Assembly (NCBI GenBank): GCA_004380135.1
Contig: QXCR01000118.1
Coordinates: 1 to 64,000 of the forward strand
Length of the DNA: 64,000 nt
Source of the DNA: Stemphylium vesicarium
Taxonomy: Eukaryota > Ascomycota > Dothideomycetes > Pleosporales > Pleosporaceae
Direction of reading: 5' to 3'
Of the stretch, positions 11,335 to 23,688 are shown one piece after another (the first letter of the stretch is position 1; the number at the start of each line of letters is the position of its first letter). The translations under genes and the position numbers were made by a program. The notes under the pieces are model-generated. The model did no database searches. It was given only the letters and a program-made list of their open reading frames with translations, and had not been told where the DNA came from.

Positions 11335-13142
11335 CTACAAAGTAGACTTCTTCTTGAATGCGTTGATGAGACCGCTTGTGCTGGCGTCGTGAGAAGTCGA
11401 CTCCTTGTCATCATCAAGCTCAGACTGGATCTTCTTGGCCAGCGACTTGCCGAGTTCGACACCCCACTGGTCGAAGCTGTTGATGTTCCAGATGGCGCCC
11501 TCGGTGAAAGTAAGGTGCTCGTAGTAAACGATCAGGGCTCCCAGAGTAGCGGGGGTGATCTTGTCGGCCAGGATGGAGGTAGTGGGTCGGTTACCAAGGA
11601 AGGTCTTGTGCGCCACGAGCTCCTCTGGGGCGCCCTCAGCCTTGACCTCGTCAGGGGTCTTGCCGACCATGAGGGCCTCAGCCTGAGCGAAGAAGTTGGA
11701 TGCAAGCATCTTCTGGTGCTTGTTGTTCTCAACTGGGTTGTGGCTCTTGGCAGCCAGGATGAAGTCGGTGGGGATGAGCTTGGTACCCTGGTGGAGGAGC
11801 TGGTAGAAGGAGTGCTGTGCGTTGGTGGCGGGCTCACCGAACAGGATGGGACCGGTGGTATACTTGACGTAGTCGCCGCTGCGAGTGATGGCCTTTCCGT
11901 TGGACTCCATGGACAGTTGCTGGAGGTAAGCAGGGAACCTGTGCATGTACTGGTCGAAGCTGTACCAAGTTAGATCACATCTTCCTTGATTAGAATGCGC
12001 AACTTACGGAGAGACAAGGTGAGTCTGGGCGCCGAAGAAGTCGGAGTACCATACACTCAGCAGACCACCAATGACGGGAATGTTCTGCTCCAGCGGAGTC
12101 TCCTTGAAGTGCTTGTCCATGGCGTGGGCACCGGCAAGCAGTTGGTGGAAGTTGTCGAAACCAATGTAGAGGGCAACGCTCAGTCCAATGGCACTCCAGA
12201 CACTGTAGCGTCCACCGACCCAGTCGGAGAAACCGAACATGTTCTTCTTGTCAATACCGAACTTGGTGACCTCCTCCTCGTTGGTGGAGAGAGCGACGAA
12301 GTGCTTCGCAATGTCCTCCTGCTTTGCGCTCTTCAAGAACCATGACTTGGCGGTGTTGGCGTTGGTGACGGTCTCGGCGGTGGTGAAGGTCTTGGAGGCG
12401 ATGAGGAAGAGGGAGGTCTCTGGGTTGGAGTCCTTGAGAGCCTCTGCGATGTGGGTGCCGTCAATGTTGGAGACGAAGTGGATTTTGAGATCGCGCTGTG
12501 AGTAGGCCTTGAGGGCTTCTGAGACCATGACGGGGCCACTGTTCCATGTTAGCGATACTCCTCTAATCGTCTGATGCGCGTTTGATTCATGACGTACAGG
12601 TCGGATCCACCGATACCAATGTTGATGATGGTGTCAATCTTCTTGCCCGTGTATCCCTTCCACTCCCCGCTGCGGACCTGCTCACTGAACTCCTTCATGT
12701 GGTCAAGGACAGAGTTTACGTCGCCGACAACGCTCTGGCCATCGACCTTCATCTCCTGGTTGGAGGTGTTGCGGAGCGCAACATGGTAGACAGCGCGGTT
12801 CTCAGTGAAGTTGATCTTCTCACCGGCGAACATGTCATCGCGGAGCTTCTCGAGGCCAGCCTCTTTTGCGAGCTCAATGAGGAGCTTCAATGTCTCCTCG
12901 GTGACAAAGTTCTTGGAAAAGTCAAACAGGATCTCGGAGTTCTCGGCATCGTTCTTGAAGGTGCGGCTGAACTTCTCAAATCGCTACAAAGGTTAGACAG
13001 AGCGATTGCTACTATGCGCGATTCTTACCTGAGGGTCTTTCTTGAAGTACTCTTTGAGGACAATGTCCTTTCCGAGCTTCTGGTGGTGGTCCTGGAGCGC
13101 CGACCAGGCGTTGAGGTCTGAGGCCTGTGCGAAGCCGGGCAT
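11335..13142 (-). CDS. pgi1: Glucose-6-phosphate isomerase
   Basis: Interconverts glucose-6-phosphate and fructose-6-phosphate in cytosolic glycolysis/gluconeogenesis. Exons 13142-13029, 12983-12598, 12538-12008 and 11959-11335 give 551 aa, the normal eukaryotic length. Diagnostic parts: IGIGGSDLGPVM (sugar-phosphate loop, split by intron 2), SNIDGTHIAEAL, the SKTFTTAET phosphate loop, GGRYSVWSAIGLS, and the C-terminal signature NINSFDQWGVELGKSLAKKI. All introns are short GT-AG and keep the frame. The start MPGFAQASDLNAW is the first ATG and matches fungal orthologues. Confidence 0.95.
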
Positions 13143-13783
13143 CTTGTGTTACAGGGCTAGATAGTGGGGTGAGCATGCATGACGTACAGGGGACGGTATA
13201 TACAAACATTCAAAGTGTCAAAGGTTGGGAAATTGGGGTATAGAAAAGGTCAATTGCAAGAGAGAAGATGATTGAAAAGTTGTGAGTAGAGTGGATGATG
13301 TGATTGTTAATGTTTTGGCCGAGATGTCGTCGCAGAAATGTCGAAGGCGCGGCCGAGACCCCGCTTGCGTCAGAGCTTCGTTGAGGAAAGAGGGGCACCA
13401 CTTTTATCACCACGCGCAACCTGGCAACTCGTCTCGTTGGTTCCAGCCTTACAAAGCCGATCGCTAAGACCGACCCCACCGCCGTGGCTATGCAAAGCAT
13501 CGTGAGACATGGTGCATCGTTCAGCTTTGACTCAATGGGGATATCGTCTTGATTTGCTTGCCTGAACATAGGCTTCTCTCATACAAATGCTGCCTCAAGC
13601 GCCATGCCGTTGCTCCAGAACCCAAAAAGCATCAAAGAGCGCTGAGATCCCACCAATCACTATGCTTTCTATGTGTGGATCCATCCAAAGCCGGTGGGCG
13701 TTCTTCCTGCGCTCGGCTCCATCGCCGGGACAAGCCAAGCACCAACTCAACGGCTCCGATGCCGAAATGTCACAGCCAATGCC

Positions 13784-15917
13784 TTATCTTTCTGTCACAC
13801 CCTCGAACGATGGGTCCTTTACTGAACCACCAGCATCACCGAGACCAGCGACGGGACGGTTGTAGGACCATCCCGCGAACTGCTGTTGCATGGTCTGGGA
13901 AAGCATAGGGCCGTCGACGTATGAATCTGTCGGGGCCTCGGAGGTGAATTCGCGGTCAAAGTTGGCAGTGTCCTTTGCGTCAACCTGTGGACTGTCAGCT
14001 TCTGTGAGTTTGAGGGGCCTGGACTTGACATACCACATTGGGCTTGAAGCTGGGTTCGTACTTGCGTTCGAGCAGCTTACGCCAGTCGATGCTGTGGAAG
14101 AAGTAGTGTGCCTTGATTTCTGCGGCACCCTTTGCTCCTAACCGCTTCTCTGCGTTGCGGTCAAGCAGGCGAGTCAACAAGTCTCGCGCGGCCGGCGGCA
14201 CAATCTCGGGGCCGGGGAAATGGAGTGGCTCGGTAAGAATCTTGCGGTACATGTCGTTGGTGTTCTCGTCGTAAAATGGTGGCAGACCAGTCAACATCTC
14301 ATACAGGAGTACACCGAGTGTCCACCAATCGACAGCCTTGGTGTAGCCAGCGCCAGTAAGGAGTTCAGGAGCAAGGTATTCGGGAGTTCCACAGAATGCT
14401 AGGATAGAATTAGTCATGGAACAAAAGATCGAATGTCAGGCAGCTTACTGTTTGTCCTGTCTTCATCCTTCATGTCAAGCTTGCAGAGACCGAAGTCGCA
14501 AAGAGCAATGTGGCCAGTGTAATCAAGCAGAATGTTCTCTGGCTTCAGGTCACGGTAGATTACGTTGAAACCGTGTAGACACTCCAGAGCGCAGAGTAGT
14601 TCGGCAGCATAGAATCGAGCGCGGTTGATGTCGAAACGCTGCTCTTTTTGGAGATGGTGGAAGAGCTCACCACCGTTGACGAAGGCCAGTACAAGATATA
14701 GCTTCTCTGGGGACTGGAAAGAGAACTTCAACGGTACGATGAAGGGGTTGTTGATCTGAGCTAATACTGAACGCTCGGCGAGAGTATGCGCGACTTCAGA
14801 TCGAGAGATGATGTGTGCCTTGCGGATGGTCTTGAGCGCGTAGATTCGGTGAGTGTCCTTCTTTCTGTGACTTGTAAGCATGCGTGATATTAAAGCGAGC
14901 CAAGAAGCACTTACTGCACCTGCATGACCTTTCCGAAACTACCCTTGCCTACCACCTTCAGGAGCTCGAAGTCGTCGATTGCCAGGCGGTCCTGACGGTT
15001 CTCGACGAAGTTTACGCCAATCTTCATCTGACCACTGCCGAACTGCACGGGTATCCAGTCCGCGCCGGCCTGACCAACGGTGTCTTCTCCCTTTGCAGCC
15101 TTTGCATCTGTCCGTTGCTCCTCGAATCGTGGGTTGACCCTCAGTGTGCCGATGAAGATGTCCTCACTGCGACCAGCGTTGGGAGATGCGGAGGGGTTTC
15201 GGATATATAGCGAGACGGTGATTTCGGTGACGCGGGACACATCGAACTTGTACTGGGTGTTGCTGCCAGCCCAAAGCGGGTTCTCGGGCGTACCCGAAAC
15301 GGCGTTGATGAAGACTTGCTGCTTGTCGAAGTCTACCAGGGCGTAGGGCAGGTGTTTTGAGGAGTAGCGACCGTGGATCGTGGGTGCAGCATTGATGCTA
15401 CCAGCAGCAGACTGTGGACGGTTCGCGTACGAGCCAGCGGCGTTCCGAGATGAGGAACCGGGGCGCATTGAGCCGGCGACAGAGAGACCGCCGCCCTGAG
15501 ACAGGGAGCCTTGGTGGTGGCCTTGGCCGCTAAACTGTTGCTCAACGCCCGGAGGCAGTGAGAACTTCTGGCCTTCATGGAGGGTAACTATGAGGATACC
15601 TGGGCGAAGGGGCGGTGGAGGCGGGGCCGCGTCTGCTTCTGAGGATGCTGTGCTGGGTCAGCCGGGTGTGAGTGGGCGGTGGACGAGTCTAGTACCAATG
15701 CCATTGTCCTTGGAGTCTGTGAGGGTGGTTGCGCTGCTGGCATGGCTCGAGGCCTTGGGCGTGGCTTGGTCGTTGACTATTGTCGACGTCGACGACGAGC
15801 GACTGAATGTGTTGGCAAGAGGAGCAAGGTGCGTCTCCTTGAGCTCTACACGGCTACATTAGCATATCAAAGTGCACAGGTGAGGGCGTACGCACTCTTG
15901 GTGAGCTTCCAAGACAT
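13784..15917 (-). CDS. ypk1: AGC-family protein kinase, Ypk1/Gad8 type
   Basis: Serine/threonine kinase of the TORC2-Ypk1 (SGK-like) branch, controlling membrane lipid and stress responses. Six exons: 15917-15896, 15845-15696, 15638-14915, 14864-14449, 14398-14034 and 13984-13784, giving 625 aa. The start MSWKLTKKLKETHLAPLANTF is the typical Ypk N-terminus, built from a 22-nt first exon. A C2-like N-terminal region follows. The kinase domain has GKGSFGKV, ALKTI, YRDLKPEN, DFGLCK, an activation loop reaching TFCGTPEY, and WWTLGVLLYE. The C-terminal tail has a turn motif (SEAPTDSY) and a hydrophobic motif (FAGWSYNR). It is head-to-head with ADA2 across about 760 bp. Confidence 0.93.
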
Positions 15918-16677
15918 GGTTGCGGCAGCTCAACGGTGTTGGATGCAGGAAGACAGACCGACACTGTCAAAGGGTGGAGACAAGCGGGAAAGCGGCGAGA
16001 GGGGCGGACCAAGAGAGCGGCGGTGGTGCTTATGAGTGCGGAGCCTGGCGCATACGGGCAGGGAAAGGGGATGCAGAACAAAGGTGTAGGGGAGAAGATG
16101 GTGGCGACGTGTCTAGGTAGCGTCCGAGTGTCCGCCAGGCCCTTGAATGCGCTTTTGCGAATGCTCGAGATAGGGTCTCAGGTTTGAGGGGTCACATTGG
16201 GTCGCTAGCCCTAATTTCGGGCGGTGGCCAGGTCGTGTTTCCCGCACTGACACGCCAATCCGCGCCTGAAGTCATTTCCAGTGTTTGGAGCCCCACGAGG
16301 ACCGAGAGACTACTCTTCTATTTTGAGCCGGTGACAAAATGAAGGCGAGCGCCGGAAGACGCGACAACCTGTAACGTTTGTGCCTGCTTGTTCGGCCTCG
16401 GCTGCAGCTTCCGCCGCCAGCAACCCCGGGCGCGTGTACGTCAACAGCGAGCCATCATTGCCTGGAGCCCGACACCCCATTGCGCATTGCATCAACTCAA
16501 CGCGCCATCCGTACACCTGAAGCCCTACCGTTAGTCATTGTACGCATGTACGCGTTTGCAGGCCGTCGCGCACAGCCACAGTTTGTTGTCTCACCTCCAC
16601 GTCCACGCTCGACCCCCGATCCCCCGACCCGCGTGGCCACGCTCCTTCACCCTGTCCAGCCCAAATAGCGGGGCGCC
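15918..16677. promoter_or_regulatory. Divergent promoter region ypk1 / ADA2
   Basis: 760 bp between two divergent start codons, GC-rich with no supported coding frame. It must hold both promoters and leaders; no specific element could be assigned. Confidence 0.45.
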
Positions 16678-18273
16678 ATGGGAGTCATCAAGAAGAAGAC
16701 GGGCACGCGCGGCACTGAGGGCGGCACCAAGTATGTCTGCGATGTCTGCTCGTCTGACATCACCTCCACGGCATGTCCCGCATCGCGCCTTCCACCGCCA
16801 GCTGCATACTAATACTGCCAACAGGTTCGCATACGCTGCGCCGAGGATGTCTGCCACGAGTACGATCTCTGCGTCCCGTGCTTCTCTGAGGCCAAAGCCA
16901 CAAAGGATCATCAGCCTGCAAAACACAAGTTCAAGGTCATAGAACAGCACTCAATTCCCATCTACACCGAAGATTGGGGCGCCGACGAAGAGTTGGCTCT
17001 ACTGGAAGGTGCGGAAACATACGGCCTAGGCTCATGGGCAGACATTGCCGACCACATTGGCGGCTACCGCGAAAAGGACGAAGTGCGCGAACACTACATC
17101 AACACCTACCTGAACAGCTCGAGCTTCCCATTGCCGGAGCACTGCAGCAAGGATGACACCGAGCTCAGCACCCGGATACCACGTCACGAGTTCCAGGCGA
17201 GGAAGAAACGGAGGATCGAAAAGAAGAAGGAGGAAGCTGCCGGTCGCGAACCTGACGCGCCCAAGCAGAAGCCCACGGCTAGTGTCCCGGCCTGCCACGA
17301 GGTCCAAGGATACATGCCAGGTCGTCTTGAGTTCGAGACGGAGTACTTCAATGAGGCGGAAGAGGCGGTCCAGCACATGCAATTCGACCCAGGCGATGGC
17401 ATCAACCCCAGGACAGGCGAGATTGAGCCTGAGATGGAGCTGAAAATGGTCATTATGGCCATCTACAATCACCGCCTCGACGCTCGAGTAGAGAGGAAGA
17501 AGATCATATTCGAGCACCAGCTGCTAGAGTACCGCAAGAACCAGCTGGCTGACAAGAAGCGGACGAAAGAAGAAAAGGATCTCATGAACAAGGCCAAGCC
17601 ATTTGCGAGGATGATGCAACACGCCGACTTTGAGCAGTTCTGCAAAGACCTCGAGTACGAGCACAACTTGCGACAGGCCATCTCGCAGCTGCAAGAGTGG
17701 AGGAGCATGCAAATCACCAGCCTCAAGGCTGGTGAAAAGTACGAACAAGAGAAGCAGCAACGTCAAACCAGACCACCTCCGATCGGGCAGTTTGACCGCC
17801 TCGCTTCCAGTAGAATGACGAAGCCCCAGCCGCCCTTTGAGCAACCGTCGGCCGCCACAGCGTTACTTGCGCAGGAGCTTCCTTTGCATATCAAGCAGAG
17901 CAGTGGCCTGACTACACCTCCCCCCGACCGTGCTCCGAACGGCGCCAACGGTGTAAATGGCGTCCTAACGCCTAAGCACACCAAGACGAAATTTGTACCC
18001 AAGTCGCTCCCTAATACGGTGCCTCTGAAGTTTGGCAAAGAGTCCAAGGCAGATCTCCAATTGCTCAATGCAGAGGAAGTAGAGTTGTGCAGCGTCTTGC
18101 GCATCATGCCGAAGCCCTACCTTGCCCTCAAAGAAACCATTATTCGTGCGGCTCTTAACAATGGCGGTGCACTTAAGAAAAAGACTGCTAGAGAGATTTG
18201 TAAGATTGACACGAACAAGTCATCGCAACTGTTTGAGTACTTGGTGCACAGCGGGTGGATAGCAAGGGCGTAG
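16678..18273 (+). CDS. ada2: SAGA/ADA transcriptional adaptor Ada2
   Basis: Adaptor that binds and activates the Gcn5 acetyltransferase in the SAGA and ADA complexes in the nucleus. Two exons, 16678-16770 and 16825-18273, give 513 aa. Order: ZZ zinc finger (YVCDVCSSDI, then CHEYDLCVPCF), a SANT domain (DWGADEELALLEGAETYGLGSW), a central charged/helical ADA region, and a C-terminal SWIRM domain ending in LFEYLVHSGWIARA. The only intron interrupts the ZZ finger. It starts with GC, not GT (ACG|gcatgt...caacag|GTT), and removing it in phase 0 gives the conserved ITSTVRIRC. No GT donor nearby keeps the frame. Confidence 0.93.
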
Positions 18274-18735
18274 GAAGCATCGCAGAAGTCAATTTAATGG
18301 CGTTTAGGTAAAGATATACCCTGGTGACAGGAGGCGTTGTAACTTCATGGCATGGGTACATGGTTGGTCGGTCGTACATTACTTGTTGAATGGAACATTA
18401 TTTTCATCTCTCCCCCTCATATTACGCTCGACCACGTCGCGACGCGGTGAGCCCACATAGCAATTGGACAACGGTTGTCAAAGCTTCACGCTACCCCCGA
18501 CGACGGCCGAACACAAACAATGGCGCTCACTTCCGCGCTTCCCCACCCGCATCCCGATCACCACACGCCACAATCACCATGTACCTATAGCTAATTCTCC
18601 GATATCTGGGGACCGTGGCCTAGCGAAGCTCTGAAGAAGCAAAAACCCGCAATCCTTGCAGCAGCCCTGACATCATTCGCCCGCTAGCCGTGCCTGACCA
18701 ACGTCCCCGAGGCAGCTCGCGATCCACCTCCCTGC

Positions 18736-19998
18736 ATGGCAGCTAAGTCGCGCTATCCCAACGACATGCCGGGAGTCTTTACTCCCTCGCCGTCGCATGG
18801 ACGCGAAAAGGCGCGCATCAGCTTCCTCGACTCGGTGCCACGGTACTCGCTTGGGCCTGAAACCTCCGGTCGCCAGGTGATTGATTCAGATGTCCACGAG
18901 ACCCGCAAGCGTTCCCGCTATGGCGACAACGCTGCCGCAAGCCCATGGACCGATGGCTCCTTGATCAACTCTCGCTTCGCAGACACCAAGAGCCCGCCTC
19001 CGCTTGCGAACGACCGTTACGAACTGGCCGGGGGTATGGATGGGTCTCACTCATTCGCCAGCCGAGAGGGGGACTACGATGATTACTTCAACCTCGAAAA
19101 ACAACGCGGCACCTGGTCCGTCCCTCCTACTCCCCAGGTCGGCCTTGCGACACAAGCAGCAGTGGGAGAGATGCACACAACACCTGCCGAGACCAAGTCT
19201 TGGTCCATCATGGGTATCGTTGGCGGAGTCGCCGGAAAGCTGTTCGAGTTCTGCACGGTACCTTTTCGGGGATTCCAAGCAGGCGGGGGACATCGATACA
19301 ACATCAACTCGCACGAAGAGGTTGCAGCAAAGCTCGGCCTACAAGACGACCCTTATCAACCAGGCCCGGTCCAGCAACCAACACCTGGTGTATACTCGAT
19401 CGACAACTACGGCGTTCAATCCATCGACTCCGCTACCCCCGAGCAACCGAGATTAGCAAAGCGACTACGTACAACAGATAACTGGGTTATGGTCGGAGCA
19501 GACTGCGAGACAGAATCGAGGCCGGCCACACCAAGATTATCAGAGCGAAGACTTCCGGGCCATGGGCGATCATTCTCACAGATCCCCCGCCCCGTATCGC
19601 GTACAAGCATCACTACACCATCTCAAAAGCGCCCATCCTTGATCCCGGTATCGCGACGATCGACAACAGACAGACGGTCTTTCAACGGCACCACAAAGCC
19701 CTCGCCTGGCTCACACGGTCATTCTCGCTCATACAGCCGGAACAGCTATGGCTCGCCAGTCATGTTCGATGACAGGACTCCAAGCAACACCGCCAGTCCA
19801 TTGCCCAAGGAGAGCCAACGTTTGATCAACAAAGTGCGGAGAGAGGAGATCGAGGAAGACGAGCGCATGCGCCGGATGAGCATGCAAATGTCCGCCATGC
19901 TACGAGAAGCGAATGAAGCTCTAGGCTCAAAATTTGAGGTAGACATGTGCGACGACGACGACGATGGGATTGACCATAAACCAACTTGGTTTTCGTAA
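18736..19998 (+). CDS. Disordered conserved ascomycete protein, unknown function
   Basis: Single exon, 420 aa. The N-terminus is disordered. Near residue 155 a short hydrophobic/aromatic block (WSIMGIVGGVAGKLFEFC, then FRGFQAGGG) looks like the conserved core. A second small motif, TDNWVMVG, lies near residue 250. A Ser/Arg/Pro-rich region follows, then a charged coiled segment (RREEIEEDERMRRMSMQ) and an acidic DDDDDG tail. Basic clusters (TRKRSRY) suggest a nuclear location, which is inference. I do not recognise a named family. Confidence 0.7.
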   Translation: MAAKSRYPNDMPGVFTPSPSHGREKARISFLDSVPRYSLGPETSGRQVIDSDVHETRKRSRYGDNAAASPWTDGSLINSRFADTKSPPPLANDRYELAGGMDGSHSFASREGDYDDYFNLEKQRGTWSVPPTPQVGLATQAAVGEMHTTPAETKSWSIMGIVGGVAGKLFEFCTVPFRGFQAGGGHRYNINSHEEVAAKLGLQDDPYQPGPVQQPTPGVYSIDNYGVQSIDSATPEQPRLAKRLRTTDNWVMVGADCETESRPATPRLSERRLPGHGRSFSQIPRPVSRTSITTPSQKRPSLIPVSRRSTTDRRSFNGTTKPSPGSHGHSRSYSRNSYGSPVMFDDRTPSNTASPLPKESQRLINKVRREEIEEDERMRRMSMQMSAMLREANEALGSKFEVDMCDDDDDGIDHKPTWFS

Positions 19999-21013
19999 AC
20001 TGTGTGTGTCTGCTCGTACTTCTGCGCGATGACTAAACACTTTTCTTTACTGCCACACTACGGCATCGCATCTAATAACGGCCTTTTTCCCTCCTGTTGA
20101 CAACCGGCGTTTTGCTTTCTCCAAAGAGAAGGGGGTTTTGCTTATACCCTTTTTTCAGCATCACCGCTTTTGCGGTGTCTGCAGCTGCAGCTCCTCGACC
20201 AGAGCAGACTTTTCCTTTGTATCATCTAAATTTCCAAGTCAGATAGAAATGCGATCCAGGTTGAATACTTCCAAGGAAAACTTCTCTAGGATGCGTGCGT
20301 TTTGCATAGATTATACGCCTGTCCGCAGCCGCGATCCCGACAACCTGGTTCTGGCGCTTCGTGTAACAAGCGACGCTGCCTTCAGCGTTGATAACCCGAC
20401 ATCAGTTCTTCCCACCCCCTAGCACCTTCCTGAATCCTACAAAACGTTCCTCGCGCAGATAAATGGAAGAACTACTCTCTCCTTGCGCCAATGGTAAAAA
20501 TAGCAGCAACGGCAGCGTGCTTTTGCTACTAAACCCTCGCTTAAACCGTACCAGGCGCAGTAAGGAAAAGTTACCGCCCCAGCCCTTGCATGGCCTTGTT
20601 CATGCACGTCTTCTGCCGCTATCACACTCTTTGCCGTTGCGCTAACATATACTGGGCCAATAAATGATGAACCGAAGAGGTGGGCTTGCGGCGCGGGTTT
20701 GGAAGCTGATCGAGAGTGAGAACAGCTTGAATTTGGTGGCTGGCGCGGATGTTGAACACGCCCTCGCTGGCAGATGCTCCCTTCAAGGTACCAAAGTGTC
20801 TAAGACATGCCAGCCATGACCACGATTCAGGAACATCCACCATTGGCGTGATAGAAGAAGGGGTGGACTTGCTGTTTGAGTACGCCGCGTTACGCTCTCG
20901 AACGTGTGCCTAACTGACCCACAAGCAGCTACAGCTGCATTTGCTAACCTTATAAACGTGGGTGTCCTGACGGTAATCCATCTAGTAGGACCACGTTGTC
21001 TCCTCCAAGCGCC
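19999..21013. other. Intergenic, no gene seen; promoter of the DUF3176 gene at right edge
   Basis: About 1 kb with only short unrecognised frames. A TATAAA box lies at 20951-20956, 58 bp before the next start codon. Confidence 0.5.
20951..20956 (+). promoter_or_regulatory. Probable TATA box of DUF3176 gene
   Basis: TATAAA placed about 60 bp upstream of the ATG at 21014, a usual spacing for a fungal core promoter with a short leader. Confidence 0.45.
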
Positions 21014-23186
21014 ATGGAACGCCCCGAAGTACCCCCGTCCAGGCCGCTGCTCCACCCAAGCGAGAGCTCGAATACTACAACTAATACCATCAACAACCGC
21101 AAAAATGCAGCTCCGACGGAAGAGAAGAAGCCTGCCAAATCCCTTCAACGACTGCCTTCAAGCATCTTCGACAAAATACGTGCCATTCCTGGTGATATTC
21201 CAAGAGGCTGGAATCACTTCGTAGACGCAATGGCACGATTCTGGCGGACAGGCTGGACCGCGGAGGGTTGCAGCTGTGTGTTTTCGATAGCTGCACTTCT
21301 CGGGCTCGTGGCAACACTTTTGGCGCATCAAAACAAGCCGTTACCGGATTGGCCACAGATTGTTGGCATCAACTCCATCGTATCGCTCTTTTCGATGCTT
21401 ATCAGAGCCGCGGTGGGCATGGTGCTTGCAGAAGGTACACCCGACTTTCCCTAGGACGGCCCCGAGTGTGTTCGAGCAAGACATCTAATAGAGAGCAGGC
21501 ATCAGCCAGTCAAAATGGCAGTGGTTCCGAAAAGCTCGACAGCTCAGCGACATGGAACGATTCGACAATGCTAGTCGCGGTGCCTGGGGCTCCGTTGTCT
21601 TTCTCTTCGGCCTCAGGAGCAAAAAGCCGTACTTCATTGCTGCAATGGGGGCTTTAATCACCGTTATGGCGGCATTCACCGGATTCGCAGCCCAGCAGCT
21701 GATCATATTCGAAAACTGTCTTCGCCCCGACAACTCTACTTTGGTCGGCATACACAGGACCAACCTATTCGACGCAAGTGGACCAAGAACAGCCCCTCGC
21801 CAAGTTGATGAATATCTTCCCATGAGCGTAGCCATGGACATTGGAATGCTCCAACCGATTGAAGATTACACCAGCAAGCTCTCTTACGGCTGCGAAACAG
21901 GCAATTGCACCTTTCCATCTACGAACGGATCAGCATTCTCGACCGTGGCGATCGACTACGCGTGTGAGGATGTCACTCTAGATTTGCAAGTTTCAATTCT
22001 TCCCGATCAGATTGAATGGACCTATGGGGCTCAAGATTTTGGAGATGGACTTGGACCAGATGGGATACCAATAGCGATGAACGTCACGAATATCAAGTTG
22101 AATGACACTAAATTCATCCTCCCCAACGGTACTCAAGTCCGAAATTTGGGGCTTTCACTCCCCATGTCCGACGATCGCGATGTCACCAGCGATCTCAAAT
22201 TCCCCCTCGGCTACTGGCTTGGGAATCTGGTCACTGGCGCAACAACAATAGACTACGGGGACACGATTAGCACGCTCAAAATGATAGCCGTGCCTGATAG
22301 GGACGAGCCATCTTCATACAGGGCATTCAGTTGCGGCTTGTTCCCCACGCGGAATACGTATCGAGTGAAATACCACAAAGCCGTCTTGACAGAGGAGCTG
22401 GTATCCAAGGTACGCCTCGGCAGGGACGCGGTACCATGGTCCGAAGGCGCCTTCGCCCTCGTAACCACGCAGACGCTCGTCAACGGTACGATGAGAACGT
22501 GCTCGTCGTCCAAGTCGCGAAGGCCAGGTTATTACACGGAGCCCGTTTCGCCCTCCAACGTCGACGCCAGCCCTCAAGCGAGGGGAGACAACACAACAGA
22601 AGAAGACGTACTCTGGTTCCCTCGCGACTGCCTCTGGGCTTTTACCCTCCCCGCCTCGGGCTCCGTATACGCCCATCTCGCCGCCATCTTCAACGACCAG
22701 TTCTTGGTTAATGCTCCCGGCTACGGGGCTGCCCATGGCTCCGCGTACATGCGCCAGTTGTACAATGACGGTAATATTACGCTCGAGCATGTGCAGGGCT
22801 TCATGAAGAACATGACTACCAGTATGAATGCCGTGGTGCGCACCCATGGGCTGCAGCAGCCGAACTACAGTGTACCTCTACCCGGCACACAGTGGTACAG
22901 TACAACCTGCGTTCGCGTGAATTGGACGTGGATTGTTTTTCCAGCGACCATGATTGCGCTCTCCGCCGTGTTTCTGGTGTTGGTTGCGTTTGAGAGTCGC
23001 GGCGTGCAGCGCGGGAGACTGTGGAAGAGTAGTGTGCTTGCCATGTTGTTTTGCGATTTGGATGAGGGGATTAGGGAGGAAGTGGGGAGTCTGGGTCGCC
23101 GCGGTATGGAGAAGGTGGCGCAGAGTAGTAGTGTTTGTTTGGGCAAGGGGGCGGAGGGGTTGAAGTTGGTTGGTGGGAAGGAGTGA
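21014..23186 (+). CDS. DUF3176 family membrane protein
   Basis: Exons 21014-21434 and 21499-23186 give 702 aa. The family hallmark bridges the intron: VGMVLAEG-ISQSKWQWFRKARQLSDMERFDNASRGAWGS. Membrane segments: two near residues 70-135 (CSCVFSIAALLGLVATLLA and a second after the NSIVSLFSML start), one at ALITVMAAFTGFAAQQLII, and one near the C-terminus (WTWIVFPATMIALSAVFLVLVAF). Between the last two lies a roughly 400-residue extracytoplasmic domain with several NXS/T sites and paired Cys. The family is abundant in filamentous ascomycetes and has no established function. The first ATG in frame was used. Confidence 0.85.
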
Positions 23187-23239
23187 GGTGGAGGTGTGTT
23201 GATGTACATGTGTGCTTAGACTAACAATGGACACTGAGA

Positions 23240-23581
23240 TTTCCAACGACGCAATTCTTTCTCAAGGGCTTGGTGCCTAGGGCTGCAACGCTGAATTCTA
23301 TTGCATTGGCGCCGCTGTTGGTGGATATGATCAAGAGTGGGCGTGTGGATCTAAGCTGGGTCGTTAGCAGAGTGGTTGGTATCGAGGATATAGCAGATGG
23401 GTACAGCAGGTTTGAGAAACAGCTCGAGACCAAGGTTGTGATAAGGTTCCCGTGGGAAGGGGATGAGTGGGATGTCCGCGGTAGCTCTGCTGATCGCGGT
23501 GATGACGAAGCGATGGATGAAACGTCGACTGGTGGGATGCATGGCGTTGAGAGCAAAGAGGTTCTGAAAGCCGCAGTGTAG
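23240..23581 (+). pseudogene. Relic of zinc-type (MDR) alcohol dehydrogenase C-terminus
   Basis: The open stretch encodes VDMIKSGRVDLSWVVSR, then IEDIADGYSRFEKQ, then LETKVVIRFPW. This resembles the C-terminal end of medium-chain zinc alcohol/formaldehyde dehydrogenases. No N-terminal catalytic domain, zinc-ligand motif or Rossmann GxGxxG is present upstream, where only 35 bp separate the relic from the DUF3176 stop. It is best read as a gene fragment. Homology rests on about 60 residues, so confidence is moderate. Confidence 0.5.
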
Positions 23582-23688
23582 GAGACGAAATGGTGTCAAC
23601 ATTGGCCTCTGGGGAATGATAGCCAAGGCAATTGCGTAGGAAAGTAGATGTGCAAGAATGGAGATTTGCTGTAATGAAACCACTTTGC

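Noticed and set aside
11266..11973. 235-codon plus-strand frame opposite pgi1
   Set aside because: Antisense shadow of glucose-6-phosphate isomerase exon 4.
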